The position numbers and the translations under genes were made by a program. A stretch of DNA of 64,000 nucleotides from Succinimonas sp045124755 (GTDB taxonomy: Bacteria > Pseudomonadota > Gammaproteobacteria > Enterobacterales > Succinivibrionaceae). The notes beneath the pieces are model-generated. The model made no database searches, was not told the origin of the DNA, and saw only the letters and a list, made by a program, of their open reading frames with translations. Location of the stretch: assembly GCF_045124755.1 (NCBI RefSeq), contig NZ_JBGVMK010000012.1. One strand, written 5' to 3'. Positions 54,401-62,639 of the stretch are shown one piece after another (the stretch's first letter is position 1; each line of letters starts with the position of its first letter).

Positions 54401-55847
54401 GAGAAGACAGCGTGGCGGAGCTGCCCTGAGGTTCCGCTGCGGACTTCCCGGCGGTTTCGGAGGTCTTCACCGGGCGGGCGCTGTTTATGACGGTCATCAT
54501 CTTGTCAAAGATGCCGCGGTTCCGGGACACTGTTTTGCCGGGATCTGAAGATCTTGCCGGAGCCGGGGCCGGAGCAGCGGCTGGAGCCGGAACGGCGGCC
54601 GGAGCCGGAACCGTTTGAGAAGCTGCCTCGGCCGGAGCTTCCGGGGAAGCCTGGGCGGCAGGCTCGGGAAGGGCTTCAGTAGCGGAGACGGCCGGAACCG
54701 CGGTCTCGGGAGTATTTTCCGGAAGAGGGGAGCCCTTTCTGCCGGCCTTAAGGCAAATCCCGGCCACCGCCCGGGAGAATACTTCCCGGAAGTTATTCAG
54801 GTTCACCACATTGTAGCTGTGAATGTCCGAGATGTTTTTGGCCTGTTCCGGAGAAACTCCCGCCAGTACCAGGAAGGAGTTTTCCAATGCGATGCCGTTA
54901 CTGCTCCCGAATTTCTTGTATTTCACAATATGGTGCTGGAACTCCCCGGTCTTGCATTCCACCCAGACGGGAATGCTGTTTACGAAGCAGAGGATATCCA
55001 GCTCGAACACCATCTTTTCATTCATCATGAACTGGACATTGCTGTAGCTCTCCACATCAATGTTGTAAAGGCCGGCATAGTTTTGCAGCACTTCCCGGGC
55101 CACGCTGTAAACAAAGATCTCCATCCAGTGGCCGGTAATGAAATTGATGATGGCGCCGTCCTTCTGCACCCGCATGGTCAGTCTGGGCACCGGCGCCGAG
55201 GCGTAACGGTATTCCACCAGAAGAGCATTGCTGTAGAGAGCCTTGGCAAAGCTGACGCAGGCATTCTGCATCTCCGGTGCATAGCGGGACAGGTTTACCA
55301 CAATGCGGTCGCCCCGGCTCTGAGAAACCTTAAGGGCATTAATAATGGGAAGCAGGGAATGATAGTCGCTCCCGATAGTCCGGGCCAGCTTCACCCAGAT
55401 GGGAGATTCATTGACGATATTGTCGATTCTGGTAATGACATACCCCTTATCCCGCATAAAAGCCTGCAGGGCTTCTCCGCAGCGGGTTTCCGTGGTCTCC
55501 GGAGCGGGAGCCTTCGGCATAACCTCCGGAAGAGGCTCCGGCGCGGGAACGCCGGCAGAACCGGAAGCTGCTCCCGGAATCAGGTTTTCCAGAAGATCCT
55601 TAAGAGCCGCAGGTTCGGAGACGACCTCCGGAGAAAACACTTCTCCGTCCTCCGCATCCCGCGGAGCCGGAGAGATCTCCTGCTCCGGAAGCTTCCTCTC
55701 AGTCCCTGAAGCCGCCTGAGGCGCGCCGGCAGCGCCGGATCTCAGGCCCCGGATGCTGTCAGCCAGGGCAAAGAAGGAATCCGCCAGCCGGTTAATGGCT
55801 CCGGAGATTTCCTGAACGCTCTTCTTCCCAATAAGCTTTTTTCCCAT
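51456..55847 (-). CDS. Giant protein with four tandem restriction-endonuclease-fold units
   Basis: 1463 residues. Four homologous units, each with a helical lead-in, a TGxWxRxF-like helix (ITGHWMEIF, VTGDWLRYF, ILGGWFRAA), a strand with a conserved Asp, a second strand, and a closing strand of NLIIVHN or DTVLVCL type. The conserved Asp residues are 284, 654, 916 and 1342. Only unit 1 keeps the PD-(D/E)XK set: Asp284, Glu297 and Lys299 in WVECKTGEF. At the matching positions unit 2 has Met and Ser, unit 3 Lys and Cys, unit 4 Val and Ala. Pro/Ala/Glu-rich linkers lie near 35-125, 385-460 and 1010-1170. Unit 1 resembles Card1/DUF1887-type nucleases. Probably one active nuclease with three scaffolding or regulatory copies. 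Confidence 0.8.
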   Translation of the reverse strand: MGKKLIGKKSVQEISGAINRLADSFFALADSIRGLRSGAAGAPQAASGTERKLPEQEISPAPRDAEDGEVFSPEVVSEPAALKDLLENLIPGAASGSAGVPAPEPLPEVMPKAPAPETTETRCGEALQAFMRDKGYVITRIDNIVNESPIWVKLARTIGSDYHSLLPIINALKVSQSRGDRIVVNLSRYAPEMQNACVSFAKALYSNALLVEYRYASAPVPRLTMRVQKDGAIINFITGHWMEIFVYSVAREVLQNYAGLYNIDVESYSNVQFMMNEKMVFELDILCFVNSIPVWVECKTGEFQHHIVKYKKFGSSNGIALENSFLVLAGVSPEQAKNISDIHSYNVVNLNNFREVFSRAVAGICLKAGRKGSPLPENTPETAVPAVSATEALPEPAAQASPEAPAEAASQTVPAPAAVPAPAAAPAPAPARSSDPGKTVSRNRGIFDKMMTVINSARPVKTSETAGKSAAEPQGSSATLSSPLLYEIPERPFLNETVQKFMDEHGVQCICNTPITRMHIHLDILSRMKAGKYNMAQPLFRRIGQALKTGDYEVTESLAGCDGVTIGTTVQLCRHMADNMEVIRNFEYFSTKKRTVKFELLPNAVFNNYVLEDRRFVHAVGYVVDTAGANAAPDIFGVSVKARLCKGDIRIDVDFLVRFKNIITLVMVSPANPDRAESQLALAGKWLDIPARNLIIVHNLTEMPEALARVASGKAVTVLSHSEFEKKAREIIRPIEASAPLAVKSSVTDLQFTPEELYESFSPSGIGIAEVELISQALSALDGAASEFCRHESLFQPLVQAVRRIHESHVPHERFCWNVNTLDGEKTSSINNCCTSLYRTDLIKECRYDKTVPRQFIIDLTDNQDIYSFVTGDWLRYFAGNRAVKYLGQHVRDPRFVRFIRNVTLEIPDAGTAVLDVIVRHPLGWTAVKSCSADNFRLRKEDLLKAGNALGIPQERLILVFRNSDSTEEAIRECGAAVRILKAQEFLNALPEIFPNEMINAVKKEEEPVPESSAAAPAPAEESKTAPASGEESAENTASAAPVSGKEAPANPEIPEFAREAAAGTPCPEILEELIAEAMEDAAENREALKEASGTETPAPAESPVGEAASGTDAGGSSPAPAVSEEPSPAAPAAPSPQPLPEKTTPMGKLVTAYYQQLMREAESKAAIDDFLEAHLMRPEECADFFDDERARVVGSLKSYHGKPEILDRLSLDVLADYCRNQEYAVIFNMLLEALFQELTSFALDMDAADETVSRYQKLLNDMVDCTLVYKNIYIKEARESRVTVLKPAALRDYILGGWFRAAGSAIIQNRIREMTIRHPECFCLFARNMEILLDNYRIMADMVIRTMNRVLFFVFAATEPEAGARDLAMLTEYLNLHSQDTVLVCLNEDPDLHERLAEAYHVTVIGFNALGEFLDSRLTPEYLETPVTEEDGVEELDDQDAETVLQKFGYCPGLFDYMRYEF

Positions 55848-56443
55848 AATAACTCCCGTAAGTCCCGAAACCTTAAGAGCCTTCCCCCGGGAAGCCTCTT
55901 AAGGATATCCTTAAAAAGCAAAGCCGGAATGCGAGAGAAGAGTCCCTCCTGCCGCATCCCTTAATAAAACTATATTCTCTGTTATCCCGGGAGAACTTTT
56001 AACCTTCTCGAAAAAACAAACAAATGATTAAATGTGAACAAATGACTATCCATCCCATGGATAGTTAAGGGGAAATTACGGTAACGGAACCCTTGCTTTT
56101 GGCCCAAAACGCCAGAGGCGCCGCTTTTGCCAAAAACATAACGCAGACCTTGATAAAAAAAACAGGAACCCGAAAAGAAGAGCAAGAAAAAAGAGCACGA
56201 AAAAATAAGGAGAACTTGAAAAAATGAAGCAGGAAAATAATGAGAACAAAGGTCAGACACAACCCGGAGCCCCGGGAGCAGGGCCGCAACAGGGGCTCAG
56301 GAAATGGCAAAGAAGACCTGACGGAGGAGAAACTCCCGGAGAACGCCAGATCCCTGACAGCAGGGAGTCTCATGGACTTTTGCTTAAGATTCCCTCCGTT
56401 CCGCTTGGGTTCCGCATTTCACCGCCATCCGCCATAACAGCCC
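55848..56443. other. Intergenic region with one weak ORF
   Basis: About 600 bases between two minus-strand genes. It must hold the promoter of the four-unit gene. A plus-strand ORF from 56224 (MKQENNENKGQTQPG) has a fine ribosome binding site (AAGGAG) but overlaps the 3' end of the next gene and has no recognisable content past residue 40; it may be the head of a lost gene. Confidence 0.4.
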
Positions 56444-57424
56444 TCAGCCGTTATCAGGCCTTTTCCGGCCGCACTCAAAGCAGAACTTCCCCGTAAGTCC
56501 GGTTTCGCCGCAATCGGGACAGTTCCAGGAACCGTCAGCGTTCAGCCCCGGAAAGGCGGTCTTTTGCGGCTGGGAAGAATTGTCCGGAGCGCCGTTCATT
56601 TTCATCATCCCCAGCATTCCGGTCATTGGCCGGTTTCCTCCGGATCCCGGATCTCCGGTCATCCCCATCATTCCGATAATCCCGGACTTATTAATGCCGA
56701 GATCCTTTTCCTCCCGGCGGATCAGGCATTCCTCCTTCTTTGCGCTGTTAAGAAGATCCCGAATCTCCTTAAGCTCTTCATTCTTTTTGGCTATGGTGAT
56801 CTTTTCGGAATTGATGCTGAAATAATGGTACCGCGGGCTCCCGGGATCCGGACGCCATTTGAAGGAGAGACTGTACCCGGAGGAATAGTCAAATACTAGC
56901 GGCCCCGCTTTGGCATCATCGGGAATGCGCCGGTCCGCTTCCTGAAAATCCGCCCGGATCAGAATGTCCCGGATATCCCGGAGCAGCTCCGGATAACCCC
57001 GGTAAACCTCGATGGTTTCCGAAAGGGCAAAGGACTTCTTTTCCTTAAAGGTGACAGCGCAGGAAGCCCCGTTCTCTCCAGATGCGGCGGGTTCCCGGAC
57101 TGCGGTAATGCTGAAGCGGGAATCGCTGTTATACATCATGCCCGAGGAATGCCCGGAGAAGCAAACCTCCAGAAGATCGTTTTCCGGAGTCAGCGGGGGG
57201 AGCTCCTCGCGATATGACCGCATGCTTTTACCTCCTGAAGGCGGAGGAGCTTTCGCATCTTCTGCAGTTGACGCAGTTTTCGTATCGGCCTGATCTGCCC
57301 CTTCCTTTACCTCTCCGTCTTTGGCGTTTTCCCCCGGAGCTCCGTTTTCCCGGAGCGGCGCGCCGCACCTGTTACAGAACTTGCCGCCGTTTTCAGAAAA
57401 ACCGCAGACATGGCATGTCTTCAT
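56444..57424 (-). CDS. Double zinc-ribbon protein
   Basis: 326 residues with a zinc ribbon at each end: Cys4, Cys7, Cys17 and Cys20 at the N terminus, and CPDC followed by CFEC near 306-320 at the C terminus. An acidic linker follows the first ribbon. The middle (about 70-235) looks like a folded alpha/beta domain with no family I recognise. A Met/Gly-rich stretch (GMMGMTGDPG, MTGMLGMMKMNG) separates it from the last ribbon. Cytoplasmic by appearance. Function unknown; such ribbons often mediate protein or nucleic-acid contacts. Confidence 0.7.
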   Translation of the reverse strand: MKTCHVCGFSENGGKFCNRCGAPLRENGAPGENAKDGEVKEGADQADTKTASTAEDAKAPPPSGGKSMRSYREELPPLTPENDLLEVCFSGHSSGMMYNSDSRFSITAVREPAASGENGASCAVTFKEKKSFALSETIEVYRGYPELLRDIRDILIRADFQEADRRIPDDAKAGPLVFDYSSGYSLSFKWRPDPGSPRYHYFSINSEKITIAKKNEELKEIRDLLNSAKKEECLIRREEKDLGINKSGIIGMMGMTGDPGSGGNRPMTGMLGMMKMNGAPDNSSQPQKTAFPGLNADGSWNCPDCGETGLTGKFCFECGRKRPDNG

Positions 57425-57873
57425 AACCTGTTTCTCCCTGTAATTCCCTCTGAAGAGTCCGCCCGGGCTCCCCGGGAAAGCCTCATCCGAGTTTCCTTTC
57501 CCGTAAATCGCCTGAAGCCGGCGGCTTTACTTCAGTTTACCACATCCTTGTTCCGGAGGAGCTCCGCGTGATTCCGGAAGATCTCCGCGGCTTCCGGGAA
57601 GCTCTCCCCAAAAACGCAAATATCCGGCAGCCTAAAACCTGAACCCCGGAAAATCACAAAAAGTATTCACCGCCCCACGATTATTTGCCGTAACTGTCGC
57701 AAACCCCTTTCACTTGCGATAAACTTGCAAAATATCTTAACCTAATCCCGTCCCGGAAGAATACAGACCGGCACAGTAAAACCGGCAGAGAGTTAAACCG
57801 GCAGAGAAATACCGGCATAGCAGAGACGGGAAACTCACAGGATCCGAAACCGGCCGGATCAGACAGGACAGCA
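57425..57873. other. Intergenic region with short tandem repeats
   Basis: 449 bases between divergent genes, so it should hold both promoters. TTGCGATAAACTTGC near 57712 is AT-rich and promoter-like, but the hexamers are poor. Short ACCGGCA repeats lie next to the downstream gene. Confidence 0.45.
57767..57825 (+). repeat. Four tandem ACCGGCA-type repeats
   Basis: Four units of 14-16 bases starting ACCGGCA (57767, 57781, 57797, 57811), 50 bases before the first Sel1-like gene. They may be binding sites or simple slippage products. Confidence 0.6.
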
Positions 57874-58884
57874 ATGAACACAAAAGAACCGCCCCATGAA
57901 ACCCCCGGGGATCCTCCCCTTCCGGCAGCCCCGGATCCCCGTCCCGCCGCGGAGGCTCCTTCCCGGAGCCAATCCTCCCGGGCGCCTGAGGTCGTGAAGA
58001 TCGGCTTTGCCCTTGCGGTGCTGGCGATTATTTTCGGGGGAAGTCTCCGTAATTGCGAGGGAGACTCCGTGAACTACTCCGGGAACTACGGAGAGAGATA
58101 CAGCGAAGCCGCAGATGACGATGAGCTCTGCTGGAATGCCGCCGACTGCCTGAAAAAAGCCCGGGTCTACAGCCGTACCGGAGAAACAGCCTATGCGGAA
58201 ACCGCCGCCGTAAAGGCCTGCGACCTCGGGAGCAGCGAAGGGTGCTATATGCTGGGGCAGGATATTATCAATAAAGCTCTGGCCGAGAACGATGAAGACC
58301 AAAGCAAAAGCGCCCGGAGAAGCATCCGGGATCGACTCTGGAAGGGGGCGGCCAAGGTGCAGGAGAGCTGCATAGCCGGCTATCCCCCGGCCTGCGAGGC
58401 CATGGCCCGCTACACCGGAGGCGAGCTCTCCATAATGAAGAATCCCGCAAGATCCGGACAGTACCACACCCAGGCCTGCGAGCTTGAGGTATTAAGTTCC
58501 TGCCTTCCCGCCATTGAGTTCCAGTGGGAGCAGAAAAAGGATTATAAAAAAGCCTGGGAGCTTTCCAAAAGGCACTGCGCTTCCGGAAACCGGGAAGCCT
58601 GCGTCTACTACGCCATTCTGGCCGAGAATATCCAAAGCCAGGAGCCGGCCCTGAATGACCGGCGGCGCTGGCTCCGCGCCGGATGCGACCAGTACCGGAT
58701 CCCCGGTGCCTGCTATCTGTTCGGCTTCCGGACTGACCGGGATGAAGCTCCGGAAGAGCGCCTTAAATATCTTAACGAAGCATGCGCCCTCTCCAAAAAT
58801 GACAAGTACTGCTCTCTGGCAGAAAAGGAAAAGCGGATCCAGGAAGGGCGGAACGACGCCCGCATGATCGCTCCCCAGGGATAA
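57874..58884 (+). CDS. Single-pass membrane protein with Cys-rich Sel1/Hcp-like repeats, 1
   Basis: 336 residues: a Pro-rich cytoplasmic head, a membrane helix at about 41-58, then helical repeats. Each repeat carries a Cys pair in an ACxxGSxxGCYMLG pattern, as in Sel1-like proteins of the Helicobacter cysteine-rich (Hcp) type, where the pairs form disulfides. The repeat part is therefore expected in the periplasm. It is the first of four related genes in a row on this strand, followed 34 bases later by the next. Confidence 0.75.
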   Translation: MNTKEPPHETPGDPPLPAAPDPRPAAEAPSRSQSSRAPEVVKIGFALAVLAIIFGGSLRNCEGDSVNYSGNYGERYSEAADDDELCWNAADCLKKARVYSRTGETAYAETAAVKACDLGSSEGCYMLGQDIINKALAENDEDQSKSARRSIRDRLWKGAAKVQESCIAGYPPACEAMARYTGGELSIMKNPARSGQYHTQACELEVLSSCLPAIEFQWEQKKDYKKAWELSKRHCASGNREACVYYAILAENIQSQEPALNDRRRWLRAGCDQYRIPGACYLFGFRTDRDEAPEERLKYLNEACALSKNDKYCSLAEKEKRIQEGRNDARMIAPQG

Positions 58885-58918
58885 GCCGCCTGAGTCTGAT
58901 TATTAAAGGAAAAAAGAA

Positions 58919-59872
58919 ATGGCAATCAACAGCAATTACCCCACCGATAATTCGGGCCGGAATCCGAATACCCCTCCTGCGCCCCGGCATCCGGTGCTTT
59001 TGAAGCTCCTGGGCTGCGCCGTTTACGCCGCCTTCGCAACATCGCTTTCTCTGTCAATAGGCGTCTTCTGGCTTGCCGCGCAGCCAGGAGGGGATTCCCT
59101 TGTCATTAAGCGGGGGGAGCCCGGCGCCGTTACAGAACCTGTTAAGGAAACATTTACGGAAGCGCCGAAAGCCACCCATGACGAATCCGCCCCGCTGATG
59201 CCGCCCGCCCGCATAAGCGGCCGCAATAAGGAAAAAATTTTTGACAGCCCGGACTACAAATGTCTGGATGGCATTGAATGCTTTGAGGCCGGAGCTAACC
59301 TGATGGGCCGCGCCAAATACCGGGAAGCTGCCGTGCAGCTGAAGCTGGGCTGCGAGATGAATAACCCCCAGAGCTGCTGGAAAATGGGGGAACTGGAATT
59401 TCGCCGCTGGATCCCGGATGCCTCCCGGGAGAAGGCGGATTATTATTTCAGGCAAAGCTGTTTTCAGGGGCTGTTTGGCGCCGGCTGCATCGGTCTCGTT
59501 GACAATCTCAGAAAAAACTTTGCTCCTTCCTCCGAAAGAGATATGGCGATTACGCAGGCCCTGGATATCGCCTGCCGTCAGGGCATCCAAAAGGCCTGCA
59601 ATGACAGTGCGGTAACGGTAACGCCGGACGGGACGAAGCCCAAAAAGCCGGAGGCAATTACCGACGCTCAGGCGGAGGAGCTTGCCCAGGCCTGCCAGGA
59701 GGGCGACAGCAAGGCCTGCTTAAGCGTGGCGCAGCACTACGAGAATCATCCGGATCTGTCCCCCAAAGAAAGAACGGACAAGGCCCGGCAGATTTACGAG
59801 CTCCTCTGCCAGAAAAGGGATCCCCAGGGCTGCCAGAATCTCCGCAAAATCAAAAGGGCCGCAGGGATATAG
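58919..59872 (+). CDS. Single-pass membrane protein with Cys-rich Sel1/Hcp-like repeats, 2
   Basis: 317 residues with the membrane helix at about 29-53 and a Cys-paired repeat region from about 110. The last 75 residues (EACQEGDSKACLSVAQHYENHPDLS-like, then YELLCQKRDPQGCQNLR) are shared with the fourth protein, LCQKRDPRGCQEFR, though not with proteins 1 and 3. An AAAGGAAAAAAG ribosome binding site precedes the ATG. Confidence 0.75.
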   Translation: MAINSNYPTDNSGRNPNTPPAPRHPVLLKLLGCAVYAAFATSLSLSIGVFWLAAQPGGDSLVIKRGEPGAVTEPVKETFTEAPKATHDESAPLMPPARISGRNKEKIFDSPDYKCLDGIECFEAGANLMGRAKYREAAVQLKLGCEMNNPQSCWKMGELEFRRWIPDASREKADYYFRQSCFQGLFGAGCIGLVDNLRKNFAPSSERDMAITQALDIACRQGIQKACNDSAVTVTPDGTKPKKPEAITDAQAEELAQACQEGDSKACLSVAQHYENHPDLSPKERTDKARQIYELLCQKRDPQGCQNLRKIKRAAGI

Positions 59873-59937
59873 CCGAGAGCCGAGGCATCTTCAAAGATCC
59901 TGAAACTTAAAAGAATCAGCAGGAGAACGGAAAACCC

Positions 59938-60672
59938 ATGGGAAGAAATTTAAGCACGCGGATGTCAATGAAAGAGACGCTGATCAGGTCTGTCATTATC
60001 GGCGTTACGGTGAGCGCCTGTTTAGGACTGATCTTTTTACTGCCGGATGTATCGGACGCTTATGAAAAGATCGACGAAACGGAAAGGCATATCGAGCGCT
60101 ATCCCCCTTTGCATAGCTCCTTTCTGCCCATGATGAATGTCTATGAAATCGGCAAATATCACGCAGACCTCTCAGAAGAAAACTGTCAGGCGGGTTTTCC
60201 GCCCGGCTGTCTCCTCCGGGGACTTATTGCTCTGGAACACGGAGAACCCGGGAGCGATCCCGATGAAAACCGCAAGCTCGCGGAGAAGTTTTTCCGGCAG
60301 GGCTGCGCCAAGAGCGATCTCCCGGTCTGCCGGATCATTTCAGAAACCCGCAGGGACGATGAGTCCCGATCCCCGGAGGATGAAGAAAGGGTGATCCTCG
60401 GGATCCTGATGACGGGCTGCGACATCGGAGCCGAGATGCCCTGCGGCGATGCGGCCCAAAGGTTTTTCGAGAAGGGGGACTATCGCATGGCCCGAAGCTA
60501 CGGCACCAAGGGCTGCGCCATGAAGGATTATCGCGGAGTTCCCTTCAGGGAGGCCCGGAGCTGCCAGTACCGAAAGCTTGCTCTGGAAAAGCTGGCCCGG
60601 GAAAACGCCGTCCCGGCGGTTCCGGGAGAGCCGGCTCCTGCTGCTCCGGAGCCCATTACAGCTAAAGAGTGA
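59938..60672 (+). CDS. Single-pass membrane protein with Cys-rich Sel1/Hcp-like repeats, 3
   Basis: 244 residues, the shortest intact member. The membrane helix is at about 18-36. Repeats are less regular but keep Cys pairs (ENCQAGFPPGCLLRG, FRQGCAKSDLPVC, MTGCDIGAEMPCG). It ends in a Pro/Ala-rich tail. The decayed gene at 61727 is its closest relative (matching FxxGxAxxDLPVCR, EERxIxGILMTGCD and SCQYRKLA). Confidence 0.72.
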   Translation: MGRNLSTRMSMKETLIRSVIIGVTVSACLGLIFLLPDVSDAYEKIDETERHIERYPPLHSSFLPMMNVYEIGKYHADLSEENCQAGFPPGCLLRGLIALEHGEPGSDPDENRKLAEKFFRQGCAKSDLPVCRIISETRRDDESRSPEDEERVILGILMTGCDIGAEMPCGDAAQRFFEKGDYRMARSYGTKGCAMKDYRGVPFREARSCQYRKLALEKLARENAVPAVPGEPAPAAPEPITAKE

Positions 60673-60767
60673 TCCCGGAGAGGCACTCCCTGAAGCTGAC
60701 TCAGCCGGGAGCAAGTCTTAAGCCCCCGGAAACAGGAATCCGATTTCCCAAAAAGGAGTTATTTACC

Positions 60768-61673
60768 ATGTACAATCGCCGCGGAACAACAAGCTGTCAG
60801 GGCTGGGTCGAAATGCTGACTGTCTTCCTGATTACCATGCTCATATTTCTGGTGCCTCTCTACTATTTAGAAGCCCTGCCATGGCAAAAGGAGCCGGAGC
60901 CTGACAAATTTTTCTGCAGGAGCGGCGTTAACTGTTATCTCGCCGGAGAAAAGGATTATCAGGCCGGGAACTACGAGGATGCCGCCAAGCTTTTGGTCTC
61001 CGGCTGCGAATTAAACTATCCCGCAAGCTGCGTTCTCCGGGGCCGCATGGCTCTTGAGGGAAAAGCGGATACCGCTTCCCCGGTACAGGCCCAGTACTAT
61101 TTCCGGAAGGGATGCCAAAAGAGAGACCCGGCTTCCTGTCACCTTCTGGCGGACACCTATTACCGGCATTCCCGAGACCGTCCGAAAGGCATGGACATGG
61201 TAAGATGGGCCTGGCCCAGAGCCTGCGAACTGGGATCCCCGGAGGGCTGCCTCGGCTATGCCGGGTTCCTGGCGGAGACCGCAAAAAGCAAACAGGAAAT
61301 TAACACGGCTCTGGCGCTTCTGGACAGAACCTGCAGTCTTGCGGGGCAGGGGGAGCTCTGCGAGATAGCCGGGAAAATGCGGAAGAAGATCCTCGGGATG
61401 ACTCCCGGCAAAGCGGATTCCGCAAAGAAGCCTCCGGAGCAGAAAGCGGCCCCGGCTCCTGTTCCGAAGGATCCAGAAAAGCTCCGGGAAGCCTGCAGCC
61501 AGGAGGACACCGCAGCCTGCCTGAGACTGGGCGCTTATTATGAGCATGATGAGAGACTCCTGACTGATAAAAGACGGGAGCAGGCTATGGAGGTTTACGG
61601 GAAGCTCTGTCAGAAACGGGATCCCCGGGGCTGTCAGGAATTCCGCCGGCTAAAAAACGCCTTGGGGAGGTAA
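60768..61673 (+). CDS. Single-pass membrane protein with Cys-rich Sel1/Hcp-like repeats, 4
   Basis: 301 residues from the ATG at 60768, which has a perfect AAGGAG nine bases upstream; the frame is open for 33 more codons but those overlap the previous gene and lack a site. The membrane helix is at about 16-35. Four to five repeats with Cys pairs follow (NCYLAGEKDYQAGNYEDA, GCELNYPASC, GCQKRDPASC, ACELGSPEGC). The C-terminal tail matches protein 2. Confidence 0.78.
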   Translation: MYNRRGTTSCQGWVEMLTVFLITMLIFLVPLYYLEALPWQKEPEPDKFFCRSGVNCYLAGEKDYQAGNYEDAAKLLVSGCELNYPASCVLRGRMALEGKADTASPVQAQYYFRKGCQKRDPASCHLLADTYYRHSRDRPKGMDMVRWAWPRACELGSPEGCLGYAGFLAETAKSKQEINTALALLDRTCSLAGQGELCEIAGKMRKKILGMTPGKADSAKKPPEQKAAPAPVPKDPEKLREACSQEDTAACLRLGAYYEHDERLLTDKRREQAMEVYGKLCQKRDPRGCQEFRRLKNALGR

Positions 61674-61726
61674 CCTGCAGGGTTGCGGAATAATAAGTCA
61701 AAGACAGCAAGGGGCGGTAACGGCAA

Positions 61727-62426
61727 ATGAGATATCAGAGACCGGGATCGGTGATTTTTGGTAAATGCTTCGCCATTGCTTTTATAATTTTAGTCCCTCT
61801 GGGATACTGCCTGCTTCAGAATGCGGCGGATCTCCATAGTAAACTGGAACGGGAGCAGGCTGAAAGAAGACGACCTCCCATGGAAAACAGCGACTGTCGG
61901 TTCTTTTCCGGGGGCGGAAGATGCGCGTATATCTCCATGCCTTTACCGAGGCGGAAATGAGCTGCAAGCAGGGCTATGCCTTTTCCTGCATTATGCGGGG
62001 ATTCCTGGCTCTGGAGTACGGGGAGATCATGAATTAAATGCCTGAAGCCCGGAAGACTGCGGAAGAGTATTTTAAGAAGGGCAGCGCTATGAAGGATCTC
62101 CCGGTCTGCCGCCCGATTGCGGAAAACCGCCGGGACGGCCGCACGCGGGATCTTAAGGATGAAGAAAGGATTATCACCGGGATCCTGATGACGGGGTGCG
62201 ACCTCGGCAGCGATTTAGCCTGCGGCTTTTTTAGGCCGGGGACTGCCGCATGGCCCGGAGCTACGGAACCAAGGGCTGCGCCATGAGAGATCCCCGGGGG
62301 AATCCCTTTATGAATCCCCGGAGCTGCCAGTACCGGAAGCTTGCTCAGGCAAAGCTGGCCGAAGCTCCTTCTGACACGGCGGCTCCGGGAGAACGGGCAG
62401 CCCCGCAGGATACCGGAGCGGAGTAA
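61727..62426 (+). pseudogene. Decayed fifth Sel1/Hcp-like gene
   Basis: An N-terminal membrane segment (FAIAFIILVPLGYCLL) starts well, but the frame breaks near 61925. Matches to protein 3 continue in other frames: SCKQGYAFSCIMRGFLALEYGE, then after a stop MPEARKTAEEYFKKGSAMKD and so on, then another shift near 62235 before MARSYGTKGCAMRD and the SCQYRKLA tail. At least three lesions. Confidence 0.85.
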
Positions 62427-62639
62427 ACCACATCCTGAATATATGCTGCAAAGTGATAACCGGAGCCACCGCCCTGTTATGAGAACTCCCGGAACAGATC
62501 TCTTATGAAACAACTTGAAATACGGCAGAAGATGCAAAAATCTGGAAAAATATCTTCGCGTAGCTGTTCATCATGGATGTAAGATCCGGAATTAAAGCTT
62601 TGCTCATGAATTTTTTGAAAATCTTTTACGAGGTGTATT

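Noticed and set aside
53085..54548. Plus-strand ORF of 487 codons
   Set aside because: Antisense to the four-unit nuclease-fold gene and without any family resemblance or ribosome binding site.
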